Numbered from the stretch's first letter, positions 34,828 to 44,599 are shown. The stretch is 64,000 bases of DNA from Cardiocondyla obscurior (GCF_019399895.1 NC_091880.1:2542001-2606000), one strand, 5' to 3'. The notes: a model not told the origin generated them from the letters alone. Made by a program: numbers and translations.

Positions 34828-37594
34828 AGAAAATTTAGATTTTATTTTATTCTCTTATTATTATTATTAATTTTCTTTTTTTTCCCCTTTTTTTTATTTT
34901 TTTATTTTTTTTTTTTAATTTTTTTTTTCTCTAGAGGCTAAGAGATCGATATTGTAGGGGGAAGGGATTATGAGGGTAGTCACACCTCGTATAACATCAG
35001 GCAGCGCATTTAGGTGGTTCGATCGAACGCGAAGTCGAGACACGCATCTCTCCACACGCTTCCGGTTTCACACATCTGGCTTTACACACAGGCTATTTTA
35101 CTTCTACCGGATTTCACGGCTTTACCGGCGCGATCTTTGACAACGGCGGCTGTTGAAATTGATTTTTACCTTGGCGAGAATGTATATCCGAGCGCGATTG
35201 TCACGCGTCTTTCAAGCGGAAACGCGCAATTTAGAATCGCGGCTCCGACTCTATTTGAAATTAAAAGAGTCAATGTCGATGCATGGAACGAAAGGGAAAT
35301 TACTCAAAATTCTAAAGCTCGTGTTCGCGAGGCTCGCATTCGTTTTCACTCGCCAATTCAGAGGCTCCGGACGTTTGTTTCAATGTCAAAACTATCGTCG
35401 CTACTTAAAAGATTTTGTCATTAACGATTGATCCGCTAGAAGTGGAACGTTCTGTACGTTGGCGCATTTAGTTGAGAATCGGGCATTGCATGGGAATTGA
35501 TTTTCATTTAAACGGGAAGTCTTGCTCATTCACTCAGTCGCTCTCATCGTCACTTATCGTTTTACACCATTGCGTGTTTCACATTTAATCGAATTATTGC
35601 AAGAAAAAAAAAAAAAAAAAACGAAGCTCATCATCACCGAATCTCCCAGGGACATTTACAGTTCTGCCTAATACACCGCTCTCATTGCCACGCCTCTTAT
35701 TAACAAATACTTCAATGTTCATTTTTAAGTGTTTACAGCTCTCACTTCGCATTCCAAACCAAATTGTCAAAATCAATTTTCACATTCTCACCCTGTTGGA
35801 GACTTGTAAATAATTTCATAGCTTTGTAACTTCATTATCGTGGGTGGCACAAGTCTCGAATTCCGTTTACGTTGAAACATACCTGACGAATAGAATGTCA
35901 ATTAGATTTAGACGTGAGATTAAAGAGAGGAATCGATACGTACTTGCTTTGTGATAATCGTGAAATAGAAACTTACATGCTTTAAAAGTAATGGTAGTGC
36001 GATAGCATTTCAGTATTTGATATACAAAATTAGAGAGTAAACTATATCAGAGTACACTGTAGTGTAGTACTGTACAAGCTGACTTTCCTTCGATGTAACG
36101 TAACGTTGCTGCAATATTGAGTACCTAGAAACAGAATTTTCTCCCTCAGGAAACAGTATAAGCTAATAATTTTTCGCGGCATTGAATTCTGTTCTTCGAA
36201 ATAATTTAATACGATAATTAAAGTCTGGAATTTGTTTTTAAGTGAATTATTAAAACATTGTTTGAGAATCGTTCGACCTTCTGCATAGACAATTAAATTA
36301 TTTAATTTTAGAATGAGTTAACTTAAATATATAATTAATATGTTGCACTTGATCCGCAGGATCACTTTTCAAACGGTACTTTTTCCCCCGATTTTATCCT
36401 GATTCAATATTGCACGTCATCTGTTGCGTTACATCGGGCAAAACTCGCCTTGTGCAGGATAACTTCGCTGAGTTCTAACAGCAGAAATACATCTTGTTTC
36501 TCAAAGATTGCGAATTCGTTTTTAAATTGTGTACAGGAGAGACGCCTTTCCGCTGTTCGTACTGTCCGAAAGCATTTACGCGGAAGGATCACCTGGTGAA
36601 CCACGTCAGGCAGCACACGGGTGAGTCACCGCACAAGTGCCAGTATTGCACCAAATCCTTCACGCGGAAGGAACATTTGACCAATCACGTGCGTCAACAC
36701 ACAGGCGAATCGCCACATCGATGTCACTTCTGCTCCAAGTCATTTACTCGTAAGGAGCATTTGACGAATCATGTGCGCATCCACACTGGCGAATCTCCAC
36801 ATAGGTGTGAGTTTTGCCAGAGGACGTTCACTAGGAAAGAACATCTAAATAATCATCTCCGCCAACATACCGGAGATTCCTCACACTGTTGCAACGTGTG
36901 CTCCAAACCATTCACAAGAAAGGTACGTTAACTTCCTTCCTTTCTTAACTGAAACATTTGTACGTGTTACAGAAAAAAAGATATTTAAAAATAGACATTT
37001 TGTTCTTCTAATATTTGCTAAAAATAAATGAAATAGACTAGACTTTTTAATATCTGACTCTTTAATTAAAGATAAACGAGCAATAGTAATAACTTTTCTT
37101 TTTTAATTTTGTTACAGGAGCATCTCGTGAATCACATGCGTTGCCATACAGGTGAACGTCCATTCGTGTGCACAGAATGTGGCAAGAGTTTTCCATTGAA
37201 GGGTAATCTCCTTTTCCATATGCGTTCGCACAATAAGGGCAGCAACGCCGAGAGGCCGTTCCGCTGTGACCTGTGCCCCAAAGATTTCATGTGCAAAGGA
37301 CACTTGGTCTCGCACCGGCGCTCGCATTCGGACGAGCGGCCGCACAGTTGCCCGGATTGTGGTAAGACCTTCGTCGAGAAAGGCAACATGCTGCGACATT
37401 TGCGCAAACACGCGGCTGAAGGCCCGCCGACGCAAGTTAGCACCCCGTCAGCCATACCACAATCCGGTGTCCTGCCAATACCGGCAGCAGCGGCAGTCCT
37501 GGTCGGACATCCATTAGCACCGCCGGCACCGCCTGTAGTCCCCCAGCACACGGTGGTTGTGCCAACACCGCCCGGTGTATTAACATCGTACTAG
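26595..37594 (+). CDS. crol: Crooked legs orthologue, 18-finger C2H2 zinc-finger transcription factor
   Basis: Join: 26595..26645, 27563..27982, 28618..29129, 29198..29339, 29417..29749, 29829..30073, 30239..30504, 34453..34674, 36537..36922, 37118..37594. All junctions are GT-AG and in phase, giving 1,017 codons plus TAG. Residues 1-310 are Ala/Ser/His-rich then Gln-rich. A conserved segment follows with MYKVNVEDINQLLAYHEVFG, which matches the Drosophila Crol N-terminal region. Eighteen C2H2 fingers occupy residues about 457-957, and a Pro/Val-rich tail follows. In Drosophila crol is an ecdysone-responsive nuclear regulator needed for leg morphogenesis and for Wingless and cell-adhesion control; the same role here is inferred from orthology. 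Fingers 4-15 share one helix, RK(E/D)H. Confidence 0.95.
26646..27562 (+). other. crol: crol intron 1
   Basis: AT-rich 917-nt intron with no exon seen. It carries a purine-rich GA tract at 27,388-27,461. Confidence 0.75.
27388..27461 (+). repeat. GA-rich simple repeat in crol intron 1
   Basis: About 74 nt made almost wholly of GA and GAAA units on the plus strand, 100 nt upstream of crol exon 2. It could bind GAGA-type factors. Confidence 0.9.
27563..27982 (+). CDS. crol: crol coding exon 2
   Basis: Acceptor CGGTAG ending 27,562, donor CAG|GTTTGT at 27,983; 140 codons, phase 0 to 0. It encodes Gly/Ala/Ser-rich then His/Ser-rich sequence, with a His run followed by a Ser run. Predicted disordered. 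Confidence 0.9.
27983..28617 (+). other. crol: crol intron 2
   Basis: 635-nt AT-rich intron with T tracts (28,107-28,149); nothing else seen. Confidence 0.8.
28618..29129 (+). CDS. crol: crol coding exon 3 (Gln-rich)
   Basis: Acceptor TTAACAG ending 28,617, donor CA|GTATGT at 29,130, leaving in phase 2. It encodes IPVSLPGLNLDGAHIP, a Gln/His-rich stretch, a Cys-containing linker, a pure 14-Gln run (28,983-29,024) and an Asn/Glu/Lys-rich end. The donor is fixed by the need to continue into FQVPDLKPGG of exon 4. Confidence 0.92.
28983..29024 (+). repeat. CAG/CAA trinucleotide tract encoding 14 Gln
   Basis: Mixed CAG and CAA codons, in frame within crol exon 3. Likely length-polymorphic. Confidence 0.9.
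29198..29339 (+). CDS. crol: crol coding exon 4
   Basis: Acceptor TTTTAG ending 29,197, donor AAG|GTACGT at 29,340. It encodes FQVPDLKPGGHMMDVRTADG through the start of the conserved YKVN motif; phase 2 to 0. Confidence 0.93.
29417..29749 (+). CDS. crol: crol coding exon 5 (conserved N-terminal motif and finger 1)
   Basis: Acceptor CGATAG ending 29,416, donor CAG|GTATAC at 29,750; 111 codons. It starts VNVEDINQLLAYHEVFGK, the segment most like Drosophila Crol, and ends with finger 1 (CEICGKIFQFRYQLIVHRRYH) and the first Cys of finger 2. Confidence 0.95.
29829..30073 (+). CDS. crol: crol coding exon 6 (fingers 2-4)
   Basis: Acceptor ATTTCAG ending 29,828, donor AG|GTAGGT at 30,074. It completes finger 2 and encodes fingers 3 and 4. 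Finger 4 is the first with the RKEH helix. Leaves in phase 2. Confidence 0.95.
30239..30504 (+). CDS. crol: crol coding exon 7 (fingers 5-7, start of 8)
   Basis: Acceptor TTTTTTAG ending 30,238, donor G|GTAAGT at 30,505. It encodes fingers 5-7 and the CEIC of finger 8; leaves in phase 1. Confidence 0.95.
32150..33320. promoter_or_regulatory. crol: Intronic CpG-rich island, candidate alternative crol promoter
   Basis: GC- and CpG-dense block inside an AT-rich intron. It contains a GTGTGTGCGTGTGCGCGTG-like stretch (about 32,395-32,415) and an AGGAGG run at about 32,683-32,697. It also holds poly-A tracts at its left edge (about 32,162-32,181) and at 33,152-33,177. Open frames on both strands here look like GC by-products. 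An internal promoter would make a transcript beginning before fingers 8-18; that is inference. Confidence 0.4.
33152..33177. repeat. Poly-A tract (26 nt)
   Basis: Uninterrupted run of 26 A within the crol intron. Confidence 0.95.
34453..34674 (+). CDS. crol: crol coding exon 8 (fingers 8-10), with recursive-type acceptor
   Basis: Acceptor TATGCAG ending 34,452 and donor G|GTGAGA at 34,675. The exon itself starts GTAAGTCG, so the junction reads AG|GTAAGT. It encodes the remainder of finger 8 (GKSFTRKEHFTNHIMWH) plus fingers 9 and 10. Length is 222 nt (74 codons), phase 1 to 1, so skipping preserves frame. Confidence 0.93.
34675..36536 (+). other. crol: crol intron 8
   Basis: 1.9 kb intron with a GA simple repeat (34,791-34,829), a T-rich block (34,870-34,932) and no exon recognised. 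Confidence 0.8.
34791..34829 (+). repeat. GA-rich simple repeat in crol intron 8
   Basis: Runs of GA with GAAA interruptions, purine strand on plus. Confidence 0.9.
36537..36922 (+). CDS. crol: crol coding exon 9 (fingers 11-14, most of 15)
   Basis: Acceptor TGTACAG ending 36,536, donor AAG|GTACGT at 36,923; 386 nt. It encodes the GETPFR linker, finger 11 (with RKDH rather than RKEH), fingers 12-14 and the first half of finger 15. It leaves in phase 0. Confidence 0.95.
37118..37594 (+). CDS. crol: crol coding exon 10 (rest of finger 15, fingers 16-18, tail)
   Basis: Acceptor GTTACAG ending 37,117; stop TAG at 37,592-37,594. It encodes EHLVNHMRCH, then fingers 16-18, whose helices differ from the RKEH type (PLKGN, MCKGH, VEKGN). 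A 60-residue Pro/Val/Ala-rich tail follows, ending LTSY. Confidence 0.95.
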   Translation, partial: EHLVNHMRCHTGERPFVCTECGKSFPLKGNLLFHMRSHNKGSNAERPFRCDLCPKDFMCKGHLVSHRRSHSDERPHSCPDCGKTFVEKGNMLRHLRKHAAEGPPTQVSTPSAIPQSGVLPIPAAAAVLVGHPLAPPAPPVVPQHTVVVPTPPGVLTSY

Positions 37595-40500
37595 ATTGTG
37601 AGAGAAAAAGAGAGAAAGTGGAGGAGACCAAGTAAAAGAAAAAAAAAAACAAGAAAGGGAAGAAACGAGAACATTAGACAAAGATAAAAGGCATTTGAAG
37701 ATAATACATGCTGTGTATACTTAATACGGTTGCGTCGGGGAAGTGTCAAGATTGTGCGCCATTCATCGTTTCCTTAAGGACCTGAATTGTCAGTGGATTT
37801 ATCATGCGCCATTTGAATCAACGGTGTCTCGCGTGCTGTTCCATCCACTTCGCGATACTGCGACAGCTGTGCACACCATTTTCATTTCGTAAGATTCACA
37901 GTGAACTTTGTTCGGGACGATGTAGAGCAATTGCTCGTGATACGCGCATAAAATGCGCATTAGAACGTTGATGACTGTTCTTTGCGATACCGCAATTATT
38001 ATCCAAAGTTTGGTTTTTGCTTCGTTTATGCTTGTACTTGATAAGTCAATTGTGGTAACGAATATGTTGATGCATTCGTTCCAAATTTGTGCAAGAAGAG
38101 AGGTACAGTAGTTATCAGAATTGTGCGATTATATAATGAACATGTAATAATTCTTCTTCGTTATATTTTAGTAACCTTCCATAAGTTTAACAAAGAGGCA
38201 CTAATTATAATGTCAATGACGTCTCGAATTATGTTTATATGTTACTTTTAAGAAAGATTGTGTTGCATGCATTCGTCAAAGCATTACGATGAAGGTTTCT
38301 ACGTACAGTGTCGAGCAAAATGTGTTTACAAATAATTTAAATTACTTTGAATATATTTTCCTGTGAAAATATGTATTGATTCGTAATTTGTAAATATATT
38401 TTAGCCAGTATTCGGATAGAAATAATTATCCAATTGCAACTGTGAAGGCGAATGCAATGCAGTTTAACCATGATTATAGTCATTGACCATTGCGTTATAT
38501 AATTATAATAACATTAACAAAATACTATTAAAGACAGCCAGATTTAGATCGGTTACGAAAATAATTTCGTAATTGAAGAGTATATAAATATTAATGACTG
38601 CTTTCACAGCATTAAATTACGATTTATATTTGTATGTATGTTTTATAAATAAAGCATTTTTTATTTTATAACGCAATAATGTAATATTATAAAATTGCAT
38701 TTTTATTTCGTAGTTATTATTATATTATCAATAAATAATAAAATACGAATAACAGTAAAAATGCAATTTTAAATGAAAATTTAACATTATTTCGTTATAA
38801 TTATATATGCATATCTATGAAACATCGAAATAAATTATAAACATTATATTACATATAACATAAGCTAGTCTTCTAAATTTTAATAACTCTCAGATTTTGA
38901 TCCTGTGATTACTGTCGGTCTTTAATGGTGCATTGTTAGTGTAGAATTAATTATTAACTTCTCTATGATTTTTGTATGAGAGGGTATCATTACTTTCATG
39001 AAAATTTATTTGATCCGGAGTGGTATTTCGAATTTGTGAATTTTATTTTTATATTTACACAAGTGTGCTTTTGTGTAAAAAAAAAAATATCGGCAGAAAA
39101 AAATTGTGTGTACTTGGCGCGAGAAAATGCTGCATTCGAATTTAATTTTTTACGAAGAAAAAAATTACATGATTATATATTCACTCGTATGATTCTGAAC
39201 TGATGTTTATTGTCTAAATCTAAATATATAATGATTGATGTTTAAATAGATAGCAAGTATATAATTTTTGCTATCGTAATATTATAAAAATGTAATATTT
39301 GGACAAAGCTGCAAAACAAAGGATTGTATCCTAATTTTTTTTTTTTTTTTAAGTCTATTTTTGCTTTACAAACATGATACACTAAAACTTGTGTTTCTAT
39401 TCCTTTGGCATAAATGTTATTCACGCTATGATTTTTAGTTATAGTCATTATAATCGAGTGCAATACGGTTAAGCCCCAATTTTTTTTTTTTTTTTTTAAG
39501 AAGGCAGAAACAATTGCAAACGAATACCACTGTTACCGGATCTGGCAACTTAAAAGTAAAAAAAAAATGATAAACTAATGTATGTGTGTGTCGAGTTTCA
39601 CGCGTTACCGAGAGCAGATATTTACGTTTTAAGTTACGTTATTAAATTTAATTAATAATTATCTTTTTTTTTTTTTTTTTTGTACCATCTATGACAAGAA
39701 GGAAGGAACACTATCACTGTAGCGATCATCCTGTAAGGCCATGTATTTCGTATTTACCGTTAAGATAAAAATAAAGAGAGATAAATAAGTGCGGCAGCGC
39801 GGTGGACGATTGCGTGGTTATATCGAGTTCCGTATGAAATTTCAATCGGACTCCGGGTACGCGAAGTATGAGATATTGAGAGCGAAAAGAAAGTTTCATC
39901 ACGCGTCGATCATCGTGCCGTCGCGTTTGCGTTAAATATATAATTATGTATAATATTATAATAGTACCTATCAAATAGGCATTATATAAAGATGACGACA
40001 AATTTATTAACGCGCGACACGCGTGACCCGCGTGCGACGAAAGTTGTTCGCAAGTCGGTAGAAATCTAGATATATATTATATATAATGAATATATATTAT
40101 ACTATAAGCTTATTGAGAAATACAGTTAGATATATCATATGTACTATTTAAAGTAACGAAACAGTGAAAACTTGAGTGTACTGCAGGGTCGTCTTATACA
40201 TGAAATACCGTGCGGAATTCACCATAATTATGCGTAGACCTTTGTTATATTCTCGGGAAAAAAAAAAAAAAAAAAAAAATAAAAGGTTAAGGCGGTAATA
40301 CATAATAAGCATAAACAAAGAGAGAAAAAAAAGGACACCGCGAGTCATCGCGGACTTATGCACTTTAACATGGGATGGACAAATATATATGTATAATATA
40401 TATACTGCTCTCGTGCTTATATACATTATGTATATATACTCTGTAACATACACACAAGTGAGGCAATCGCCGGGGGAAAAACGACCAGACCCATTTTTTT

Positions 40501-41350
40501 CCCTCGGACGGGAGGGATACCTCCAACGAAACACACATGTAAAGAGAAAGAAAAGGATGGAAGAATAACAATTTCTCTGCAATTGACCTATGCATCCCGC
40601 GTGACAACATTGCTAAGAAGAATATGTAACAAGGAATAAATAGAAATAATGTTTATATGAATTATTATGATTATTAATAATAATACTATCATACGTTACG
40701 AGGATAAAAACTAAGAGTTGATTCATGCTTTTAAGAGGTTTAGTTTCGTGCTTGTTTAAAGATAAAGATGAAGATTAATGGCAAGCAGTCAGGATCCAAG
40801 CGTTCGACGTTTTGGGTCGAAGCGGGTACGCGCAATGTCGGTGTATCAGCGATGCCCTAAGCATCGTTCTTCGCCTTCATCTTTTGCGATATTATGTTAC
40901 ACCTAGAAATCGCAGCGTAAAAGCACGTGTCCTCAACGTAGGACCTTAGTAACAGCCGACGCTTCGGCTCAGAGCGAGAAACATGGTGAGGGAAAAAAAA
41001 AGATTCAAAAAAAAAAAAAATTATTTACTTTAGATAGAACAAAAATATGTATAGAATTTTATTATGCACCATTGTAATATTATGTATCCCAGTTGTGACA
41101 CAATATACACTGGTGTTATGTTAAATGTGGAAATTACGCGTACGAATCTTTTTTTGTTTGTGTGTTCCCCAGTGCTGTCTCGTAGTACTATGTTCGGCAT
41201 TCCGAGATTAACAAATCCTGTGCTCTTCATCTGTCAGCGAGTAAAAATTCGTCGGGTCCATATACAGAATTGTTTTTTTGTACAAGATGGATATTTGTAC
41301 ATGGAAAAAGAGGTACGACATGTGTGTTATTTCCTACCTTAAGAAATAAA
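37595..41350 (+). other. crol: Probable long crol 3' UTR
   Basis: AT-rich with no coding frame. AATAAA signals occur at 38,648-38,653, near 40,636 and at 41,344-41,349. The last lies 16 nt from the convergent gamma-glutamyl hydrolase stop codon. Pumilio-type elements are at 38,389 (TGTAAATA) and 40,429 (TGTATATA). Poly-A/T tracts at 39,341, 39,480, 39,665 and 40,258-40,279 are present. Which signal is used cannot be read from the sequence. Confidence 0.55.
40258..40279. repeat. Poly-A tract (22 nt)
   Basis: Uninterrupted run of 22 A in the probable crol 3' UTR. Confidence 0.9.
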
Positions 41351-41364
41351 ACTTGCGTTAAACC

Positions 41365-41528
41365 TTACACCTCATTTTCTATAACGAGGCCGTTGCGATC
41401 GTTTTTTTTAAACATGTAACACTGCTCGAAAGACGAATTCTGCAATGCTGTGTATGTAATGGGATAATTGTAAATCAAACTTTGTTTCTCCTCTTCTTTC
41501 GTTCTAAACTCATGTGAATTCTTTCGGG
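41365..41528 (-). CDS. GGH: GGH exon 8 (C-terminus)
   Basis: Acceptor TTTGCACAG; encodes ARKNSHEFRTKEEEKQSLIY, NYPITYT and SSFEQCYMF, then a stop at 41,367-41,365. The family C-terminal FEQCYxF motif is present. Confidence 0.93.
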
Positions 41529-43221
41529 CTGTGCAAACAAAATTCATGTTATCTTTTATACGGCGCGGAACAAAAATTCGACAATATCTTGTTACTTACC
41601 TTCGTTGACAAAGAAGTTGGCAAAGTATTGAGACACTATAGTAGCATTCGATCCGTGAGGAATATTCTTTCCAGTTACCCATTCGTAGAGATTCTTTTCC
41701 GGATGAAACTGTAATCCGTAGAATGGAAACTGCTTATGCTCTATCGTGGAGATAAATTCTAAATCATTTTTATCATGGTTTAGCGACAACACGTGAAACT
41801 CGTCGGTTAAATTAACGTTATTTAGATCCTGCAACAAGAAATATGTACTTTTAAAATTTCGCACTTTCTTAACTAATTATTTTTAAAAGAAACACTTGCC
41901 TGCATCGTGACGCAATACCGATGATAATTCGCCGTGACGTTTTCTTCGGACAAAATCTTAATAACATCTTGAGGAGCATTTCCAAATAAATTGCTCTCTC
42001 TAAAATCTAAAATTAACATTTTTTTTCAATAACAGGTCTGCGCAAGGAAATTAATTTTAAACAGCTTTCATTAAAAATATATCTTAAACCGCAGACTTTA
42101 CGAAAATAGACCAAGAGAAATAAAAAAAAAGGACAGAATGTTTTTAATGTACTTTAAAAAAAGTATTTACCGTGTGTGAATTCGAGCGGAAGAGGTTGAT
42201 TATGACTGGAACATGTGGTTCTGTGTTCGACGCAATTCGCCGCGACGTACGTCAACAACTCGAAGCCGAGACAGATAGTAAATATTGGAAAATACTCGCC
42301 TCTTGCGTTAATATTTTTGGCAATTCTATTAACAAACGGATGGAAACATTATATTCGTATAACTGAATCGCGTTCGACGTGCTGTATTATGTTTTATTCT
42401 AGAGACCTGTAAATCACGGCACCCGCATCGGCATATCCTTTCGACTGGTTGAAATACGTTGAACCTCCCGGCCAGAGAACTCTAAAAATATTTCATTTAG
42501 CAAACTGTTACGCATACTTACTTCACAGTAAATCTATTTTTTTTTTTTTCTTTTTTTTAATATACTGCATACCCATTGACTTTGCTCAGGATAGTCTCGT
42601 AGTACGAATCTGTCCCGTCAATCCTACAAAAATACGCAATTCTAATTAATGAAACTTGAAAGTTAAGTGAATAAAAATATGATCGAATTGTATTTTTACC
42701 AAATCGGAACAGGTCGAGCGCCGGCACCTTCTACGAACTTCACATATGACGCAGCAATGTAGCTGTGGTACTGGTCGGGATACTGCTCATTTAATTTATA
42801 ATCTATCTCCTGAGTCAGAATGCCTTGAAGAGAAAAAGTAAAGTATACAAATATTAATATCCGAGATTTCAATGCAAGTTGATCTTTCGCATTAAGTTAG
42901 AATCAAAATAATTACGTAATATATATCATTCTTTCAATATTAAAAAAAAAAAGAAAAAAATAACGGAGTAACTCTTTCCAGAAGTATAAACCGTATCAGA
43001 CTTCGTTACTTTGCGGACAGATAAAAGCTCGTGGAAAGCTCTTCAGGGAAGCTCTCTGGAAATCCTAACCTCATTCTTTCGCGCGACGCGCGATGATTAA
43101 CGCGAATTCGAAAATCCTCACGAGAAGACTCACCAATGATCGGCCGGTCGTTGGGCTCTCCTTTAATCGTCGTATCTGCAAAAACAAATGCCGCAAATAG
43201 AATCCTCCACAGGCAGTTCAT
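41365..43221 (-). CDS. GGH: Gamma-glutamyl hydrolase (folate polyglutamate hydrolase)
   Basis: Complement join: 43221..43134, 42823..42700, 42623..42573, 42481..42407, 42325..42171, 42006..41900, 41828..41600, 41528..41365. This gives 330 residues, close to the 318 of the human enzyme. Peptidase family C26, class I glutamine-amidotransferase fold; it removes glutamates from folyl-polyglutamates in the lysosome or after secretion. Residues 1-15 are a hydrophobic signal peptide. RPIIGILTQE, VLWPGGS, the nucleophile Cys131 in FTICLGFE and the catalytic His242 in YGLQFHPEK are all present. Several N-x-S/T sites (FNQS, NVT, NLT, SNAT) fit a glycoprotein. An in-frame ATG 47 nt upstream (43,268) is less likely because it would bury the signal peptide. 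All introns but the first are under 165 nt. Confidence 0.95.
41600..41828 (-). CDS. GGH: GGH exon 7 (catalytic His)
   Basis: Acceptor TTGCAG, donor G|GTAAGT. Encodes LEFISTIEHKQFPFYGLQFH with the catalytic His, then PEKNLYEW. Confidence 0.95.
41900..42006 (-). CDS. GGH: GGH exon 6, with GC donor
   Basis: Acceptor ATTTTAG; encodes DFRESNLFGNAPQDVIKIL to YCVTMQ. The donor reads CAG|GCAAGT, a GC-AG intron of 71 nt, with otherwise consensus donor bases. Confidence 0.92.
42171..42325 (-). CDS. GGH: GGH exon 5 (catalytic Cys)
   Basis: Acceptor TTAATAG at 42,332-42,326 was chosen because it joins IY-R to IAKNINARGEYFPIF without a stop; an earlier AG meets a stop in the family frame. Encodes FTICLGFELLTYVAAN with the nucleophilic Cys. 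Donor G|GTAAAT. Confidence 0.9.
42407..42481 (-). CDS. GGH: GGH exon 4 (WPGG motif)
   Basis: Acceptor TTTTAG, donor AG|GTCTCT. Encodes GVLWPGGSTYFNQSKGYADAG, the family oxyanion-region motif. Confidence 0.92.
42573..42623 (-). CDS. GGH: GGH exon 3
   Basis: 51-nt exon between TTGTAG and GG|GTATGC, encoding (W)IDGTDSYYETILSKVN. Confidence 0.9.
42700..42823 (-). CDS. GGH: GGH exon 2
   Basis: Acceptor TTCAAG, donor TG|GTAAAA. Encodes GILTQEIDYK through ASYVKFVEGAGARPVPI, typical of the family's first strand and helix. Confidence 0.93.
43134..43221 (-). CDS. GGH: GGH exon 1 (signal peptide)
   Basis: Starts ATG at 43,221; encodes MNCLWRILFAAFVFA (signal core) and NDRPII; donor G|GTGAGT, phase 1. 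Confidence 0.92.
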
Positions 43222-44590
43222 CGTGTGCGATGAGAACGCGGATTTCTTTCCGATGCAACGGTGCGCCATGAAGGAGAGTGCGCGTTGTTTCTTATCGAGT
43301 AACGAGAGGCTCCTGTCGACTACATTAATTGCAATCATTATCAGCTATGTATTGTCGTGTCGCATCTTATCGTACACGGGTAAACTTGTGTAAGCTGGCA
43401 CAAACTATGCCGGCTTACGCCAATCCGCGTCCACCCGAGGGGTCCAGCGGGGGATAAATCTCAATCGGAAAAACTGGCCGCGCCGGTCTTGACTACGGCT
43501 GACGTTACCCCGCGCGGACTCCGCATCGCCGATCATTGTGTTACTCGTGTCATATTCCGGAGAATTGACGCGACGACCCCTCGATTATCCACGGCATTTG
43601 CGGTGAGTTTTTCGTAAGAAATGCGGTTAACTCTGGAACAAAATGTACCGCCGCGGACATCGACTGGAAAATCTTGAGGTCGCGAATAGGTTCGTAATGT
43701 TGCTCCGCGATTATCGTCGAATCGCCTAAATTCGGTAAACTGTAAAGAGACTGATAACGATCAGCTAACGATAAAATAGGTGCTGATTTCTAATACAGAA
43801 TTGATAAAGCCGTGAGCTTATCGTCAAGATAATTCCAAACCTCAAGCCTTGGAAATAGATTTCTTTTCCGGCACGTAATAATTCCTGCGAATTTTTCCGT
43901 GCGAAAGTTGTATGTTAATTTCGGTAACGAGTCGCGCTTATATATTTAAATTAATTAAAGGTTTATTCGTTTTCGACACCGCGCGACGCGATACGGTTAA
44001 TTCGAACGATGACGTAAGCCCGGGTTTCATCTTTTTCCTTCTTTCGTTCACCCTCCCCCTCGTCTCTTCAACCTGCAGCATCCCTCGCATGACTACGTAG
44101 CTGCGTGACGACCGCTAATCGAACGAGAAACAGAAAGATGCGCCCTTTCCCTTTTCCTCCTCGTCCTACTCTCTCTCTCTCTTTCTCTCTTTGTTTCTTT
44201 CAACATTTATATCGCGCTCCATCTCTGTCTTATCGACAATCATCTATCTCGGCCGTTTACCGTACCGGTCGCGATGCAGCTGCTTCCCTATCTCTCTTTC
44301 TTGTACCTGTTCTATCTTGCTCCCGTATTCTTCCCGTTGTCTCTTTCCGTTTCGCAAACGTGCTCCACGTAGAACACAAAGTTCTCTCTCTTCTTCTCGG
44401 TTCTTTTCTTTGAAAAGCGGCTCTCATGCAGAACTCTCTGGTTCCTTCGCCTCCTAGGTCTCAGTTGTTTTATTTCCTGTCTTCCTTCGTAAAACGCAAA
44501 ATCATATGTCTCTCTCTCTCTCTCTTTCTTTCTTTCCTTTTGTTTTCTAACCTTACTCGCTTTGTCCTCTTACTTTTCTCTCGTTCTTTC
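43222..44590. promoter_or_regulatory. Upstream region shared between GGH and the rightward gene
   Basis: GGH reads left from 43,221 and the next gene reads right from the CpG-rich region beyond 44,600, so the two are divergent. The GGH promoter probably lies within the first few hundred bases; an imperfect palindrome sits at 43,390-43,418. The part from 44,020 to 44,590 is pyrimidine-rich (CT runs at 44,170-44,195 and 44,508-44,530). No gene is seen. Confidence 0.45.
43390..43418. repeat. Imperfect inverted repeat upstream of GGH
   Basis: GTAAGCTGGCA, a 7-nt spacer, then TGCCGGCTTAC. The 11-nt arms are complementary except for one T-G position, which would pair as a wobble in RNA. It lies 170 bp 5' of the GGH start codon. 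Confidence 0.8.
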
Positions 44591-44599
44591 TCGTGCAGC

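Noticed and set aside
40787..40882. Possible long hairpin between GATGAAG and CTTCATC in the crol 3' region, considered as a microRNA precursor
   Set aside because: Only the outer 7 bp pair well; the interior does not form a continuous stem and no known mature sequence was recognised.
42326..42364. Earlier AG acceptor (ending 42,363) for GGH exon 5
   Set aside because: It leaves a 44-nt intron, and the frame that reaches the catalytic Cys then meets stop codons; the AG ending at 42,326 gives a clean family alignment.
43222..43268. Upstream in-frame ATG for GGH
   Set aside because: Starting there would put about 16 polar/basic residues before the hydrophobic signal core, which is atypical.
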